A DNA stretch of 64,000 nt, from positions 437,137-501,136 of the forward strand of contig NZ_VLNT01000001.1 of assembly GCF_007421815.1 (NCBI RefSeq). Direction: 5' to 3'. The notes under the pieces are model-generated. The model was not told the origin of the DNA. It saw only the letters and a list, made by a program, of their open reading frames with translations, and ran no database searches. Source of the stretch: Aeromicrobium piscarium. GTDB lineage: Bacteria > Actinomycetota > Actinomycetes > Propionibacteriales > Nocardioidaceae. Shown here one piece after another: positions 53,670-62,925 of the stretch. Positions within the stretch are counted from its first letter, which is position 1, and each line of letters starts with the position of its first letter. The position numbers and the translations under genes are program-made.

Positions 53670-55016
53670 GTGGGCCGTATCTTCGGTACGGACGGAGTTC
53701 GGGGTCTGGCCAATCGGGACCTGACTGCCGAGCTCGCCGTGGATCTGTCGGTCGCCGCCGCCCATGTGTTGGGTGAGGCGGGGGCCTTCGCCGATCAGCG
53801 TCCCACCGCCGTCGTCGCCCGCGACCCGCGTGCCTCCGGAGAGTTCCTGGAGGCCGCGGTGGTCGCGGGTTTGGCGTCTGCGGGGGTCGACGTGCATCGG
53901 CTGGGCATCGTCCCGACTCCCGGCACGGCGTACCTGACCTCCCTGCTCGAGGCCGACATGGGCGTGATGATCTCGGCCTCGCACAATCCGATGCCCGATA
54001 ACGGCATCAAGTTCCTCGCCCGAGGCGGCCACAAGTTGGCCGATGACATCGAGGCGGCGATCGAGCGGCGTCTCCAGGAGCCGTGGGAGCGTCCGACCGG
54101 GGCGTCCGTCGGACGTGTCGGCGACAGCCGGGCAGGTCTCGGCGCCTATGTCAAGCATCTCGCCGCCTCGGTCCCGGAGCGGCTCGCCGGCGTGAGGATC
54201 GTCCTGGACTGCGCCAACGGCGCGGCCTATGAGGTCGGCCCCGAGACCTTCGCGGCCCTGGGCGCCGAGGTCGTGACCATTCATGCCGAGCCCGATGGGC
54301 TCAATATCAACGAGAACTGCGGTTCCACGCATCCGGAGGATCTGCGGCGCGCGGTGGTGGAGCACGGCGCCGACGCCGGTTTCGCCTTCGACGGAGACGC
54401 CGATCGCTGTCTGGCCGTCGATGCCGAAGGGCAGCTGGTCGACGGTGATCAGATCCTCGCGGTGCTGGCCCTGCGACTGCAGCGTGAGGACCGGCTCGTC
54501 GACGACACCGTCGTGGCGACCGTCATGAGCAACCTGGGTCTCTCGCTCGCCCTCGAAGAGGCCGGTCTCACGCTCGTGCGCACCGCCGTCGGTGACCGTT
54601 ATGTGCTGGAGGCGATGCGCGCGGGCGGTTTCACGCTCGGGGGCGAGCAGTCCGGCCATGTCATCATGAGCGACCACGCCACGACGGGCGATGGCGTTCT
54701 CACCGCGGTCTATCTCGCCGCCGAGATGGTGGCGACAGGGCGCGATCTCGGCGACCTCGCCACGGTCGTGACGCGTCTGCCGCAGGTGCTGCTGAATGTC
54801 TCGGGTGTCGACAAGGATCGTGCCGGCACCGATCCGGTGCTCCAGGGCGAGGTCGCCGCCGCCGATGCCAAGCTCGGTGAGACCGGTCGCGTGCTCCTGC
54901 GTCCCTCGGGGACGGAGCCGGTGGTGCGCGTCATGGTCGAGGCTCCTACCGAGGACGAGGCGACCGAGGTGGCCGACCGCCTCGCCAGCATCGTCCGCGC
55001 CCAGCTCCGTCTGTAA
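53670..55016 (+). CDS. glmM: Phosphoglucosamine mutase
   Basis: 448 residues. The phosphoserine loop [15 protein letters not shown] places the catalytic serine at S104; the metal loop is [20 protein letters not shown] near the end binds the substrate phosphate. It converts glucosamine-6-phosphate to glucosamine-1-phosphate for peptidoglycan precursors, acting after GlmS (56251). GTG start at 53670 gives the family N-terminus [12 protein letters not shown]. Confidence 0.96.
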   Translation: MGRIFGTDGVRGLANRDLTAELAVDLSVAAAHVLGEAGAFADQRPTAVVARDPRASGEFLEAAVVAGLASAGVDVHRLGIVPTPGTAYLTSLLEADMGVMISASHNPMPDNGIKFLARGGHKLADDIEAAIERRLQEPWERPTGASVGRVGDSRAGLGAYVKHLAASVPERLAGVRIVLDCANGAAYEVGPETFAALGAEVVTIHAEPDGLNINENCGSTHPEDLRRAVVEHGADAGFAFDGDADRCLAVDAEGQLVDGDQILAVLALRLQREDRLVDDTVVATVMSNLGLSLALEEAGLTLVRTAVGDRYVLEAMRAGGFTLGGEQSGHVIMSDHATTGDGVLTAVYLAAEMVATGRDLGDLATVVTRLPQVLLNVSGVDKDRAGTDPVLQGEVAAADAKLGETGRVLLRPSGTEPVVRVMVEAPTEDEATEVADRLASIVRAQLRL

Positions 55017-55030
55017 CCTCCGGGTCCACG

Positions 55031-55216
55031 ATGTGGCCACTTGTGGCCCGTTTCGAAGGGCTGAGATGGGCCACGAGCGGCCACATCTGGAGACCCGGCC
55101 GGCATCAGTCCGAGGCGCGAGACGATCTCGCATGCTGGACCGCACGGCCGATCCGTCCGAGATTTGGCCGGTTATGGCCCGGTGGGCCGCTCGCCAACGG
55201 GCCACAAGTGGTCAAA
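55031..55216. repeat. Intergenic element of four direct/inverted TGGCCACTTGTGGCCC motifs
   Basis: Copy 1 (55031) ATGTGGCCACTTGTGGCCCGTT is direct; copy 2 (55065-55086) is inverted with 18 of 22 matches; copy 3 (55162) is a weaker direct copy; copy 4 (55196-55216) is inverted and matches copy 1 at 19 of 21 positions. The arrangement allows two hairpins or one large one. It fills the gap between convergent glmM and coaA; no gene is seen. Confidence 0.75.
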
Positions 55217-55253
55217 AGGTGGGCGGGGTTAGACGGAGGGCACGGGCGGGGGT

Positions 55254-56195
55254 CTAGAGCTTGCGGAGGCGGACCCACTTGACGGTGTGGTCCGAGCCCT
55301 TGCGCAGCACGAGATCCGCGCGGCCGCGGGTACTGGCCACGTTCTCGCGCAGGTTGGGCCAGTTGATGGTGTCCCACAGTTCCTCAGCGCGGGCCACGGC
55401 CTGCTCATCGGTGAACGAGCTGTAGCGGTGGAAGTACGATGCCGGGTCCGCGAAGGCGGTCTCCCGCAGTCGCAGGAAACGCTCGATGTACCACCGGCGG
55501 ATGTCACGGCTGGAGGCATCGACATAGATCCCGAAGTCGAAGAAGTCGCTGATCGCGAGTCCCGGGCTGCCGTCCCCACGCGCCCGGGCCGGCGCCAGCA
55601 CGTTGAGCCCCTCGACGATGACGATATCGGGACGATCGATCCGCACCCGCTCGTCGGTGCGGTCGTAGGTCAGGTGGGAGTACACCGGGGCCTCGACGTG
55701 CTCGGCACCGCTCTTGACCCCCATGATGAAGCGCAGCAGGGCCTTGCGGTCGTAGGACTCGGGGAACCCTTTGCGGTCCAGGATCCCGCGCCGCTCCAGC
55801 TCGGCATTCGGCAACAGGAAGCCATCGGTGGTCACCAGATCGACCCGGGGGTGCTCCTCGCGCTGGGCGAGCAGTTCGCGCAGCAGGCGAGCCGTCGTCG
55901 ACTTGCCCACCGCGACCGAGCCGGCAAGACCGATGACGAAGGGCACCTTGGTCGCCTGCGGGTTGCCGAGGAAGCGCTCGGTGGCGCGGTACAGCGCGCC
56001 GGCCATACGGACCCGCAGGCTGATGAGCTGCGTGAGGGGAAGGTAGACCTGCTCGACCTCATCGAGATCGAGCTCCTCGCCGAGACCACGCACGCTGGCG
56101 ATCTGCGCCTCGGTGAGGGGGACCGGGGAGTCGTCGGCGAGTTCGGCCCAAGCGGACCGTTCCAGTTCGACGAACGGTGTCAGCTCACGTGACAT
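55254..56195 (-). CDS. coaA: Pantothenate kinase, type I
   Basis: 313 residues. P-loop GLAGSVAVGKSTTARLL, then DLVTTDGFLLPNAELERRG, KSGAEHVEAPVYSHLTYD and DIVIVEGLNVL, all CoaA marks. It phosphorylates pantothenate, the first and feedback-controlled step of CoA synthesis. Several in-frame starts exist up to 56303; the ATG at 56195 (MSRELTPFVELERS) is the usual one. It points away from glmS. Confidence 0.95.
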   Translation of the reverse strand: MSRELTPFVELERSAWAELADDSPVPLTEAQIASVRGLGEELDLDEVEQVYLPLTQLISLRVRMAGALYRATERFLGNPQATKVPFVIGLAGSVAVGKSTTARLLRELLAQREEHPRVDLVTTDGFLLPNAELERRGILDRKGFPESYDRKALLRFIMGVKSGAEHVEAPVYSHLTYDRTDERVRIDRPDIVIVEGLNVLAPARARGDGSPGLAISDFFDFGIYVDASSRDIRRWYIERFLRLRETAFADPASYFHRYSSFTDEQAVARAEELWDTINWPNLRENVASTRGRADLVLRKGSDHTVKWVRLRKL

Positions 56196-56237
56196 GGGGA
56201 CCATTGTTGCGATGCCGTGATTTCGCCCGTCACTCGG

Positions 56238-56243
56238 TACCCT
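56238..56243 (+). promoter_or_regulatory. -10 box of a probably leaderless glmS transcript
   Basis: TACCCT lies seven bases before the glmS ATG. This TANNNT spacing puts the transcription start at or next to the start codon. There is no good ribosome binding site, which agrees. Confidence 0.5.
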
Positions 56244-56250
56244 GGAAGCT

Positions 56251-58095
56251 ATGTGCGGAATCGTTGGATACGTGGGCTCGCGCCCGGCGGTCGATGTCAT
56301 CATGGGTGGCCTTCGGCGCCTGGAATACCGGGGCTATGACTCCGGCGGTGTCGCCCTGGTGACGGCCGACGGCATCGCCAGCGCCAAGAAGGCGGGCAAG
56401 CTCGTGAATCTCGACGACGTGCTGCAGGAGAGCCCGCTCCCGGCCTCCACCACGGGCATCGGCCACACCCGTTGGGCCACCCACGGCGCGCCGAATGACG
56501 TCAACGCCCACCCCCACCTCGACGCCTCCGAACGCATCGCGGTGGTCCACAATGGCATCATCGAGAACTTCGCCACGCTCCGCGACGAGCTGGAGGACGC
56601 CGGCTACGACTTCGTCTCCGAGACCGACAGCGAGACCGTCGCCCACCTGTTGCATCACGAGCTGCAGACCACGCCGGACGTCACCGAGGCCTTCCGTGCG
56701 GTCTGCCGCCGCCTCGAGGGTGCCTTCACGCTCGTCGTCGCCGACGCCCAGACCCCCGGCCGTGTGCTCGGCGCCCGCCGCAACTCGCCGCTGGTCGTCG
56801 GACGCGGCGAGGGCGAGAACTTCCTCGGCTCCGATGTCGCCGCGTTCATCGAGTACACCCACACCGCGATCGAGCTCGGCCAGGATCAGGTCGTCGAGAT
56901 CACCGCCGATGCCGTCGTGGTCACCGACTTCGACGGCCAGCCGGTCTCCACCAAGGAGTACACGGTCGACTGGGACGTGTCCGCGGCGGAGAAGGGCGGC
57001 TACGACTGGTTCATGCTCAAGGAGATCCACGAGCAGCCCCAGGCCATCGCCGACACGCTCCTCGGCCGGATCGGCACGGACGGGCGTCTGCAGCTCGACG
57101 AGATGCGCCTGTCCGATGGCGAGCTTCGCGAGGTCGACAAGATCATCGTCATCGCCTGCGGCACGTCCTACTACGCCGGCATGGTCGCCAAGTACGCCAT
57201 CGAGCACTGGACCCGCATCCCGTGTGAGGTGGAGCTCGCCTCGGAGTTCCGCTACCGCGATCCGATCCTCGACCACACGACCCTCGTCGTCTCGATCAGC
57301 CAGTCCGGCGAGACGATGGACACCCTGATGGCGATCCGCTACGCCCGCGAACAGCGCGCCCGGGTGCTGTCGATCTGCAATACCAATGGCTCGACGATTC
57401 CTCGTGAGTCCGATGCCGTCATCTACACCCACGCCGGCCCGGAGATCGCGGTCGCCTCGACCAAGGGCTTCCTGTCGCAGGTCGTGGCGTGTTACCTGCT
57501 GGCGCTCTACTTCGCTCAGGTCAAGGGCGCCAAGTACGGCGACGAGATCCAGCTGATCCTCGATGAGCTGGGACGCACCCCGCAGGCCGTGCAGCAGGTG
57601 CTCGACAATGCCGACCAGATCCGCAAGCTCGCCGACCGGCTGTCGTCGAATCGGTCGATCATGTTCCTCGGCCGCCACGTGGGCTACCCGGTCGCGCTCG
57701 AGGGGGCGCTCAAGCTCAAGGAGCTCGCGTACGTGCATGCCGAGGGCTTCGCCGCCGGTGAGCTGAAGCACGGCCCGATCGCGGTCATCGAGGACGGAGT
57801 CCCGGTATTCGTGGTCGTACCACCGCGGGCCCGTGATCAGCTGCAGGAGAAGATCGTCTCCAATATCCAGGAGGTCCGCGCGCGGGGTGCCCGCACGATC
57901 GCACTCGTAGAAGAAGGGGATGACACCGTCGTGCCCTATTCCGACGAGGTGATCCGCCTGCCCCGCGTGCCTACGCTGCTGCAGCCGCTCGTCGCCACCG
58001 TCCCGCTCCAGTTGTTCGCGTGCGAACTGGCGACGCAGCTCGGTCACGATGTCGATCAGCCGCGCAACCTGGCCAAGTCCGTCACCGTCGAGTGA
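56251..58095 (+). CDS. glmS: Glutamine-fructose-6-phosphate aminotransferase
   Basis: 614 residues. The N-terminal nucleophile is C2 in MCGIVGYVGSR, the glutaminase domain continues with RWATHGAPNDVNAHPH, and two SIS domains follow (CGTSYYAGMVAKY, SISQSGETMDTL); the end DQPRNLAKSVTVE is invariant. It makes glucosamine-6-phosphate, the first step toward UDP-GlcNAc, with GlmM encoded 1.2 kb upstream. Immediately after its stop begins an inverted-repeat element. Confidence 0.97.
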   Translation: MCGIVGYVGSRPAVDVIMGGLRRLEYRGYDSGGVALVTADGIASAKKAGKLVNLDDVLQESPLPASTTGIGHTRWATHGAPNDVNAHPHLDASERIAVVHNGIIENFATLRDELEDAGYDFVSETDSETVAHLLHHELQTTPDVTEAFRAVCRRLEGAFTLVVADAQTPGRVLGARRNSPLVVGRGEGENFLGSDVAAFIEYTHTAIELGQDQVVEITADAVVVTDFDGQPVSTKEYTVDWDVSAAEKGGYDWFMLKEIHEQPQAIADTLLGRIGTDGRLQLDEMRLSDGELREVDKIIVIACGTSYYAGMVAKYAIEHWTRIPCEVELASEFRYRDPILDHTTLVVSISQSGETMDTLMAIRYAREQRARVLSICNTNGSTIPRESDAVIYTHAGPEIAVASTKGFLSQVVACYLLALYFAQVKGAKYGDEIQLILDELGRTPQAVQQVLDNADQIRKLADRLSSNRSIMFLGRHVGYPVALEGALKLKELAYVHAEGFAAGELKHGPIAVIEDGVPVFVVVPPRARDQLQEKIVSNIQEVRARGARTIALVEEGDDTVVPYSDEVIRLPRVPTLLQPLVATVPLQLFACELATQLGHDVDQPRNLAKSVTVE

Positions 58096-58375
58096 ATGGC
58101 TGTGTCACCCAAGTCCTGGCCTGGGGGCACCTCCCTTTCCCCCACTCGCTGGCGCTCGCGGGAGGTACCCCCCTTCGCGCAGCGGAGTGCTTGGGGGAAT
58201 GCGCGCCGCCCCGCGGGCGCCTCTCTGCGTTGCAGGCGCTTGAAAGGTGTCCGACCTGCCTGCGCGACTGCGTGGGGGCACCTCCCTGGACGGAGCTCTG
58301 CGGAGTCCTTGGGGGATTGCGAGCCATCCCGCGGATACGACGCTCGCAATGACCAGGATTGGGAGACACAGCCAT
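58096..58375. mobile_element. 280-bp element with 23/24-bp terminal inverted repeats (MITE-like)
   Basis: The left end ATGGCTGTGTCACCCAAGTC (58096 on, 24 bases) matches the complement of the right end (58353-58375), ATGGCTGTGTCTCCCAATCC, with one substitution and one gap. Inside, TGGGGGCACCTCCCT occurs twice (58122, 58273), GCGGAGTGCTTGGGGGAATG and its near copy twice (58182, 58300), and ATTGCGAGC/GCTCGCAAT form a stem (58316-58350). No transposase frame. It fills the space between glmS and nnr exactly, one base after the stop to two bases before the start. Confidence 0.7.
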
Positions 58376-58376
58376 C

Positions 58377-59777
58377 ATGCTGAGCGCGTACCGGGTCGAG
58401 CAGATCCGCGCCGCCGAGGAGTCCGCCGCCCGTGTCCACGGGTGGGACGGTCTCATGCAGGCGGCTGCCGCTGCGCTCGCCGATGTCGTCGCATTGCGGG
58501 TGCCGTCGGATGCGACGACGCTCGTGCTCGTCGGGCCGGGCAACAACGGTGGCGACGCGCTCTTCGCCGCGGCCCGGCTGAGCGATCGCGGACATCGGGT
58601 CGACATCGCACTGCTCGACCACGCCAAGGCCCATGAGGCCGGCCTCGCGGCGGCCCGCCATGCCGGGGCCCGATTCGTGGAGGCTCCCTCGGACCAGCGT
58701 TACGTCGTCGACGGGCTGTTCGGGATCGGCGCCAGGCCGGGACTCGAAGGCCGGGCGGCGCAGTGGGCCGACTGGGTGCGTGACGAGCGCCCCTATGTCA
58801 TCGCCGTCGACACCCCCTCGGGGATCGGCGTCGACGACGGTACGGTGCCCGGTACCGCCGTCGACGCCGATGTCACCGTCACCTTCGGTGGTGCCAAGCC
58901 CGGTCTGCTGATCGGTCGCGGCGCCTTGGCCTCCGGAGAGCTCGTCGTGTGCGGTGTCGGCATCGCCGAGCATCTCTCCGATCCGGCATGTGAGGCGCTC
59001 GAGCTCGGCGACGGTGCCCGTTTCGCTCATCTGGTCCCCGGGCCGGAGTCGCACAAGTACAGCCGCGGAGTGGTGGGCATCGAGGCCGGCTCTCCGGAGT
59101 ACGCCGGAGCGGCGCATCTGTGCGTCGCCGGTGCTCAAGCGGGGACCGCCGGGATGGTGCGCTTCGTGGGCCAGCGCGAACTCTGCGACCGGGTGGTCGA
59201 TCGTGCCCCCGAGGTCGTCGCGGGACGAGGCCACGTGCAGGCGTGGGTGGTCGGCCCCGGCGGGATCGACGACCCGGAGCCGGTACGCGCGGCACTCGAT
59301 GACGACGTGCCCGTGCTCCTCGACGCTACGGCGCTGACGCACCTTCCTCCCCGCCTGCGACCCGATGTGCTGCTCACACCGCATGCCGGTGAGCTGGCAC
59401 GGATGCTCGAGGTCGAGCGGGTCGAGGTCGAGGCCGATCCATGGCCCCACGCGCGAACTGCCGCTCGACGGTGGGATGCCACGGTGCTGCTGAAGGGTCC
59501 ACGCACGCTGGTGGTCGCTCCGGACGGACGGACCATGGTCAATACCTCCGGGACCTCGTGGCTCGCCACGGCGGGAGCGGGGGATGTGCTCGCCGGCTTC
59601 GCCGGGTCGCTGCTGTCGTCGGGACTCGATACTCTCTCGGCGGGCGCGTTGGCCGCCCTCCTCCACGGCGCGGCAGCCGAGCGCGCGGCGCTCGCGGGTC
59701 CCTTCCCCGCGCACCATATCGCCGAGCTGCTGCCGAGCGTGCTCGGCGACTTCCTCGTGCCGACGGTGGCACGATGA
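58377..59777 (+). CDS. nnr: Bifunctional NAD(P)H-hydrate epimerase/dehydratase
   Basis: 466 residues. The N-terminal YjeF_N epimerase domain (about 1-210) has VGPGNNGGDALFAAARL and VDTPSGIGVDDG; the C-terminal ADP-dependent dehydratase domain has LLTPHAGELARML and NTSGTSWLATAGAGDVLAG. Together they repair hydrated NADH and NADPH. ATG at 58377; the upstream ribosome binding site (TTGGGAGA) lies inside the inverted-repeat element. The stop overlaps alr (ATGA). Confidence 0.94.
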   Translation: MLSAYRVEQIRAAEESAARVHGWDGLMQAAAAALADVVALRVPSDATTLVLVGPGNNGGDALFAAARLSDRGHRVDIALLDHAKAHEAGLAAARHAGARFVEAPSDQRYVVDGLFGIGARPGLEGRAAQWADWVRDERPYVIAVDTPSGIGVDDGTVPGTAVDADVTVTFGGAKPGLLIGRGALASGELVVCGVGIAEHLSDPACEALELGDGARFAHLVPGPESHKYSRGVVGIEAGSPEYAGAAHLCVAGAQAGTAGMVRFVGQRELCDRVVDRAPEVVAGRGHVQAWVVGPGGIDDPEPVRAALDDDVPVLLDATALTHLPPRLRPDVLLTPHAGELARMLEVERVEVEADPWPHARTAARRWDATVLLKGPRTLVVAPDGRTMVNTSGTSWLATAGAGDVLAGFAGSLLSSGLDTLSAGALAALLHGAAAERAALAGPFPAHHIAELLPSVLGDFLVPTVAR

Positions 59778-60904
59778 GCGGGGCGAACGGCGCTCCGGCG
59801 GCGGAGTTGGTGGTCGATCTCGACGCCTACCGCGAGAACCTGAGGGTGCTGCGCGAGCTGGCGCCCGCATCGCAGCAGATGGCGGTCGTCAAGGCGAACG
59901 GTTACGGCCACGGGATGGTGCCGATCGCCCGCGCGGCACGCGATGCCGGCGCCGACTGGCTCGGTGTCGCGAGACCCGAGGAGGCCCTCGCCCTGCGCTC
60001 CGCGGGTGACGACGGCCCGGTGCTGTGCTGGCTGGAGACACCCGGTGCCCCCTTCGCCGAGCTCGTGGAGGCCGGGATCGAGGTCACCGCATCGTCGGCC
60101 GAGCAGCTCGAGGAGATCCTCGCCGCCGCGCCGTCGCGACCCCGCGTACAGCTCAAGGTGGACACCGGCCTGTCCCGCAACGGCGCGAGGTTCGGCGCAG
60201 ACTGGTCGGCCCTCGTCCGCGCGGCCTCGCGAGCCCAGGAGAGCGGCCGCGTGCAGATCACCGGAGTGTGGTCGCATTTCGCCTGCGCCGACGAACCGGA
60301 CAATCCCGCGTCGGCCGAACAGGAGGCAGTCTTCATCGGCGCCGTCGACGAACTGCGTGGAGCGGGAGTCGAGCCAGGACTACGGCACCTGTCGAACTCC
60401 GCCGGCATCCTCACCCGTCCGTCCGCCCACTTCGATCTCGTGCGGGTGGGCATCGCCTCCTATGGCATCGACCCGGACCCGGCCGTGCGGTTCCCGGGCG
60501 TCCGGCCGGTGCTCACCGCGCGGGCCCGGCTCGCACAGGTCAAGGAGGTCGAGGCAGGTGCCCGGGTCTCCTACGGCTACCGCTGGACCGCCGACCATCC
60601 GACCCGCCTCGGTCTCGTGCCGGTCGGCTACGGCGACGGCCTCCATCGCACGGCCTCGAACCGCGCCGAGATGGGGTATGCGGGCCGGCGGGTGCCGGTG
60701 CGTGGAACGATCTGTATGGACCAGTGCGTGATCGATCTCGGCGAACTGCCCGCTCGCCGGGGCGATCTCGTGACACTGTTCGGACCCGGCGACGACGGCG
60801 AGCCCACCGCGGAGGAGTGGGCGCAGGCCGCCGGCACGATCGGCTACGAGATCGTGACCCGGCTGGCGGGCCGCTGGACCCGGACCTATCGAGGAGAGCG
60901 ATGA
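59774..60904 (+). CDS. alr: Alanine racemase
   Basis: 376 residues. The PLP lysine is K40 in VVKANGYGHGM; the second catalytic residue is the tyrosine in VSYGYRW; GTICMDQCVIDLG is also typical. It makes D-alanine for peptidoglycan. ATGA overlaps at both ends tie it to nnr and the hydrolase. Confidence 0.96.
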   Translation: MSGANGAPAAELVVDLDAYRENLRVLRELAPASQQMAVVKANGYGHGMVPIARAARDAGADWLGVARPEEALALRSAGDDGPVLCWLETPGAPFAELVEAGIEVTASSAEQLEEILAAAPSRPRVQLKVDTGLSRNGARFGADWSALVRAASRAQESGRVQITGVWSHFACADEPDNPASAEQEAVFIGAVDELRGAGVEPGLRHLSNSAGILTRPSAHFDLVRVGIASYGIDPDPAVRFPGVRPVLTARARLAQVKEVEAGARVSYGYRWTADHPTRLGLVPVGYGDGLHRTASNRAEMGYAGRRVPVRGTICMDQCVIDLGELPARRGDLVTLFGPGDDGEPTAEEWAQAAGTIGYEIVTRLAGRWTRTYRGER

Positions 60905-61875
60905 GAAAGCACGTGACACGCGCCGCGGCGACGGCGGGAGCCTTCGCCGCCGCCGGCGTCGCGGCGACCGTCTTCAAGAACCTGTCGGCCCAGCGCCGGC
61001 TGGAGCGGCGAGGCGACGAGACCCCCTTCGGCTCGGTGCACGGGGAGTCGCACTACCTCGCCGCACACGACGATGTCCCGCTGCACGCCGAGGTCGACGC
61101 CGGCCCCGAGCCGACCATCGTGTTCCTGCACGGCTGGATGTGCGATCTCGACACCTGGCACTATCAGCGGCTCGCCCTACGCGGCCGTGCCCGCATGGTG
61201 TTCTGCGACCTGAGGTCGCACGGCAGGTCCGGGGTGACCTCGGCATCGAACTCCTCCCTCGACGACCTCGCCGACGACCTGCTGACCGTGCTTGAGAGCC
61301 TCGCGGCGGACTCCCGGGTGGTGCTCGTGGGGCACTCGATGGGCGGCATGGCGATCATGCGCTTCGCCGGGCGGCACCGCGACGCCTTCGAGGAACGTGT
61401 CGCCGGGGTCGTCCTCATCGGCACCAGTGGCGGCAAGCTCATGCGCAAGAGCCCCGCCCTGCGCTATATCGCGGCGCTGATGCGTGCCACCACACCGGTC
61501 CTGGACTGGGGCCGCGAGTTCAACAGCTTCTCGGTCATCAAGCGGTGGGCGCTCGGACCGCACGCCTCCGAGATCGCGGCCGATATCTCCAATGAGATGA
61601 TCCTGCGCGCCCCGTCGCGCGTCATCGTGAACTTCTACGCCAACTTCCTGGACCTGGACCTCGGTGAGGGATTCGAGGCATTGGCCCGGGTCCCCACGGT
61701 GGTGGTCGGCGGCACCAAGGACGTGCTCACCCCGTTCTCTCACAGCCGGTGGCTCGCCCGGCATATCGAGGGTGCGGAGCTGGTGACGATCGAGGACGCG
61801 GGCCACATGATGATGTTCGAGGATCCGGCCACGGTCACGGAGGCGATCGAGACCGTACTCAAGGAGGCCTCATGA
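60901..61875 (+). CDS. Alpha/beta hydrolase
   Basis: 324 residues. Starts with a basic MRKHVTRAAATAG and a hydrophobic helix (AGAFAAAGVAATVF), probably a membrane anchor or uncleaved signal. HGWMCDLDTW is the oxyanion region, GHSMGGMA carries the nucleophile serine, with the acid in GTKDVLTPF and histidine in EDAGHMMMF. The substrate is unknown; a hydrolase at this place between alr and tsaE is conserved in many actinobacteria. Confidence 0.92.
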   Translation: MRKHVTRAAATAGAFAAAGVAATVFKNLSAQRRLERRGDETPFGSVHGESHYLAAHDDVPLHAEVDAGPEPTIVFLHGWMCDLDTWHYQRLALRGRARMVFCDLRSHGRSGVTSASNSSLDDLADDLLTVLESLAADSRVVLVGHSMGGMAIMRFAGRHRDAFEERVAGVVLIGTSGGKLMRKSPALRYIAALMRATTPVLDWGREFNSFSVIKRWALGPHASEIAADISNEMILRAPSRVIVNFYANFLDLDLGEGFEALARVPTVVVGGTKDVLTPFSHSRWLARHIEGAELVTIEDAGHMMMFEDPATVTEAIETVLKEAS

Positions 61876-61955
61876 CCGAGCGGAGCGAGGGAACGATGGA
61901 CGTGTCGGGCCGGTTTCTGCTGATCGTGTGCTCTTCTCGGCAGGAGTCGGCATGA
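61872..61955 (+). CDS. 27-residue coupled reading frame before tsaE
   Basis: ATG at 61872 overlaps the hydrolase stop and its own stop overlaps the next ATG (61952), so it is coupled on both sides. The product starts MTERSEGTMDVSGRFL, with a hydrophobic patch LLIVC. The first codons repeat those of the following gene (ATGACCGAGCGG in both), suggesting a small duplication of the start region rather than a functional peptide. Confidence 0.35.
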   Translation: MTERSEGTMDVSGRFLLIVCSSRQESA

Positions 61956-62920
61956 CCGAGCGGGCGGCTCTGGACCTGGTCGAGGCCGGACCCGAGCATG
62001 CCGAGGTCATCGTCGACGTGATCCATCGGTCCTTCGCCGCTAGGCCCGCTCTCGATCCCCCGACGACGGCCTTCGACGAGACGGTCGAGACGGTCGCGGC
62101 GACACTGCGCGACTACGGGGGGTTGCTCGCCCTGCGACGTGATCGCCCGATGGGGGCGATCCTGTTCGACGAGTCCCGCGAGGGGCTGCTGGGTCTGCGG
62201 CGCGTCAGCGTCCATCCGCAGGGTCGCGATCGCGGGGTGGCCTCCGCGATGGTGGGCGTGGCGGAGGACATCGCCGAGGAACGCGGCAAGGACGGCATCT
62301 GGCTCGATGTGCGCGAGGAGCTGCCGGATACGGTGCGGTTCTGGACCCGCAAGCTCTACGTGCCGATCGGGCAGACCGGGCCGATGATCCACCTAGGCAA
62401 GACCCTGTGGCTCTCGCGCGAGGTCCCCGATGCGACCTCGATGCACGAGTTGGCGGCCGATGTCGCCCGTCTGCTGAGCCCGGGGGATCTGCTGGTGCTC
62501 AGTGGTGACCTCGGGGCTGGCAAGACGACGTTCACCCAGGGGCTCGGCGAGGCGCTGGGGGTGCGTGGACCGATCACCTCGCCCACCTTCGTCATCGCGC
62601 GTACGCATCCCTCGCTGGCCGATGGTCCGCCCCTCGTGCACGTGGACGCCTACCGGCTGGGCGATGCCGCCGAGATCGACGACCTCGACCTCGATGCCTC
62701 GACCGAGGAGTCGATCACGGTCGTGGAGTGGGGCGAGGGCCGTGCGGAGCAGCTGGCCGACAGCTGGCTGTCGGTGCGGATCGAGGCGCGGGCGGTCGAT
62801 GACACGGATCCGGTCGGCACGGACTCCGGGGTGAAGTCGCCGGACATGCGGGTGGTCACGATCCGTCCCCGCGGGCCGCGTTGGATCGACGTTCCCCTGC
62901 GGTCCACCCTCCTGCGCTGA
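61952..62920 (+). CDS. tsaE: GNAT acetyltransferase-TsaE fusion
   Basis: 322 residues. Residues 1 to about 150 form a GNAT domain (GLLGLRRVSVHPQGRDRGVASAMV is its acetyl-CoA loop). Residues from about 155 are TsaE: Walker A SGDLGAGKTTFTQGLGEALG, SPTFVIARTH, HVDAYRLGD and VVEWGEG. TsaE is the ATPase partner of TsaB/TsaD in making the t6A modification of tRNA. ATG at 61952 (MTERAALDLVEAG). The fusion with GNAT is seen in related actinobacteria; the acetylation target is unknown. Confidence 0.92.
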   Translation: MTERAALDLVEAGPEHAEVIVDVIHRSFAARPALDPPTTAFDETVETVAATLRDYGGLLALRRDRPMGAILFDESREGLLGLRRVSVHPQGRDRGVASAMVGVAEDIAEERGKDGIWLDVREELPDTVRFWTRKLYVPIGQTGPMIHLGKTLWLSREVPDATSMHELAADVARLLSPGDLLVLSGDLGAGKTTFTQGLGEALGVRGPITSPTFVIARTHPSLADGPPLVHVDAYRLGDAAEIDDLDLDASTEESITVVEWGEGRAEQLADSWLSVRIEARAVDDTDPVGTDSGVKSPDMRVVTIRPRGPRWIDVPLRSTLLR

Positions 62921-62925
62921 CCGTG

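Noticed and set aside
55017-55253. A short protein gene in the glmM-coaA gap
   Set aside because: The open frames there run through the repeated TGGCCACTTGTGGCCC motifs in both orientations and give no family-like protein.
58096-58376. A remnant of acpS or another gene in the element between glmS and nnr
   Set aside because: No frame in it shows holo-ACP synthase motifs; the sequence is made of repeats.
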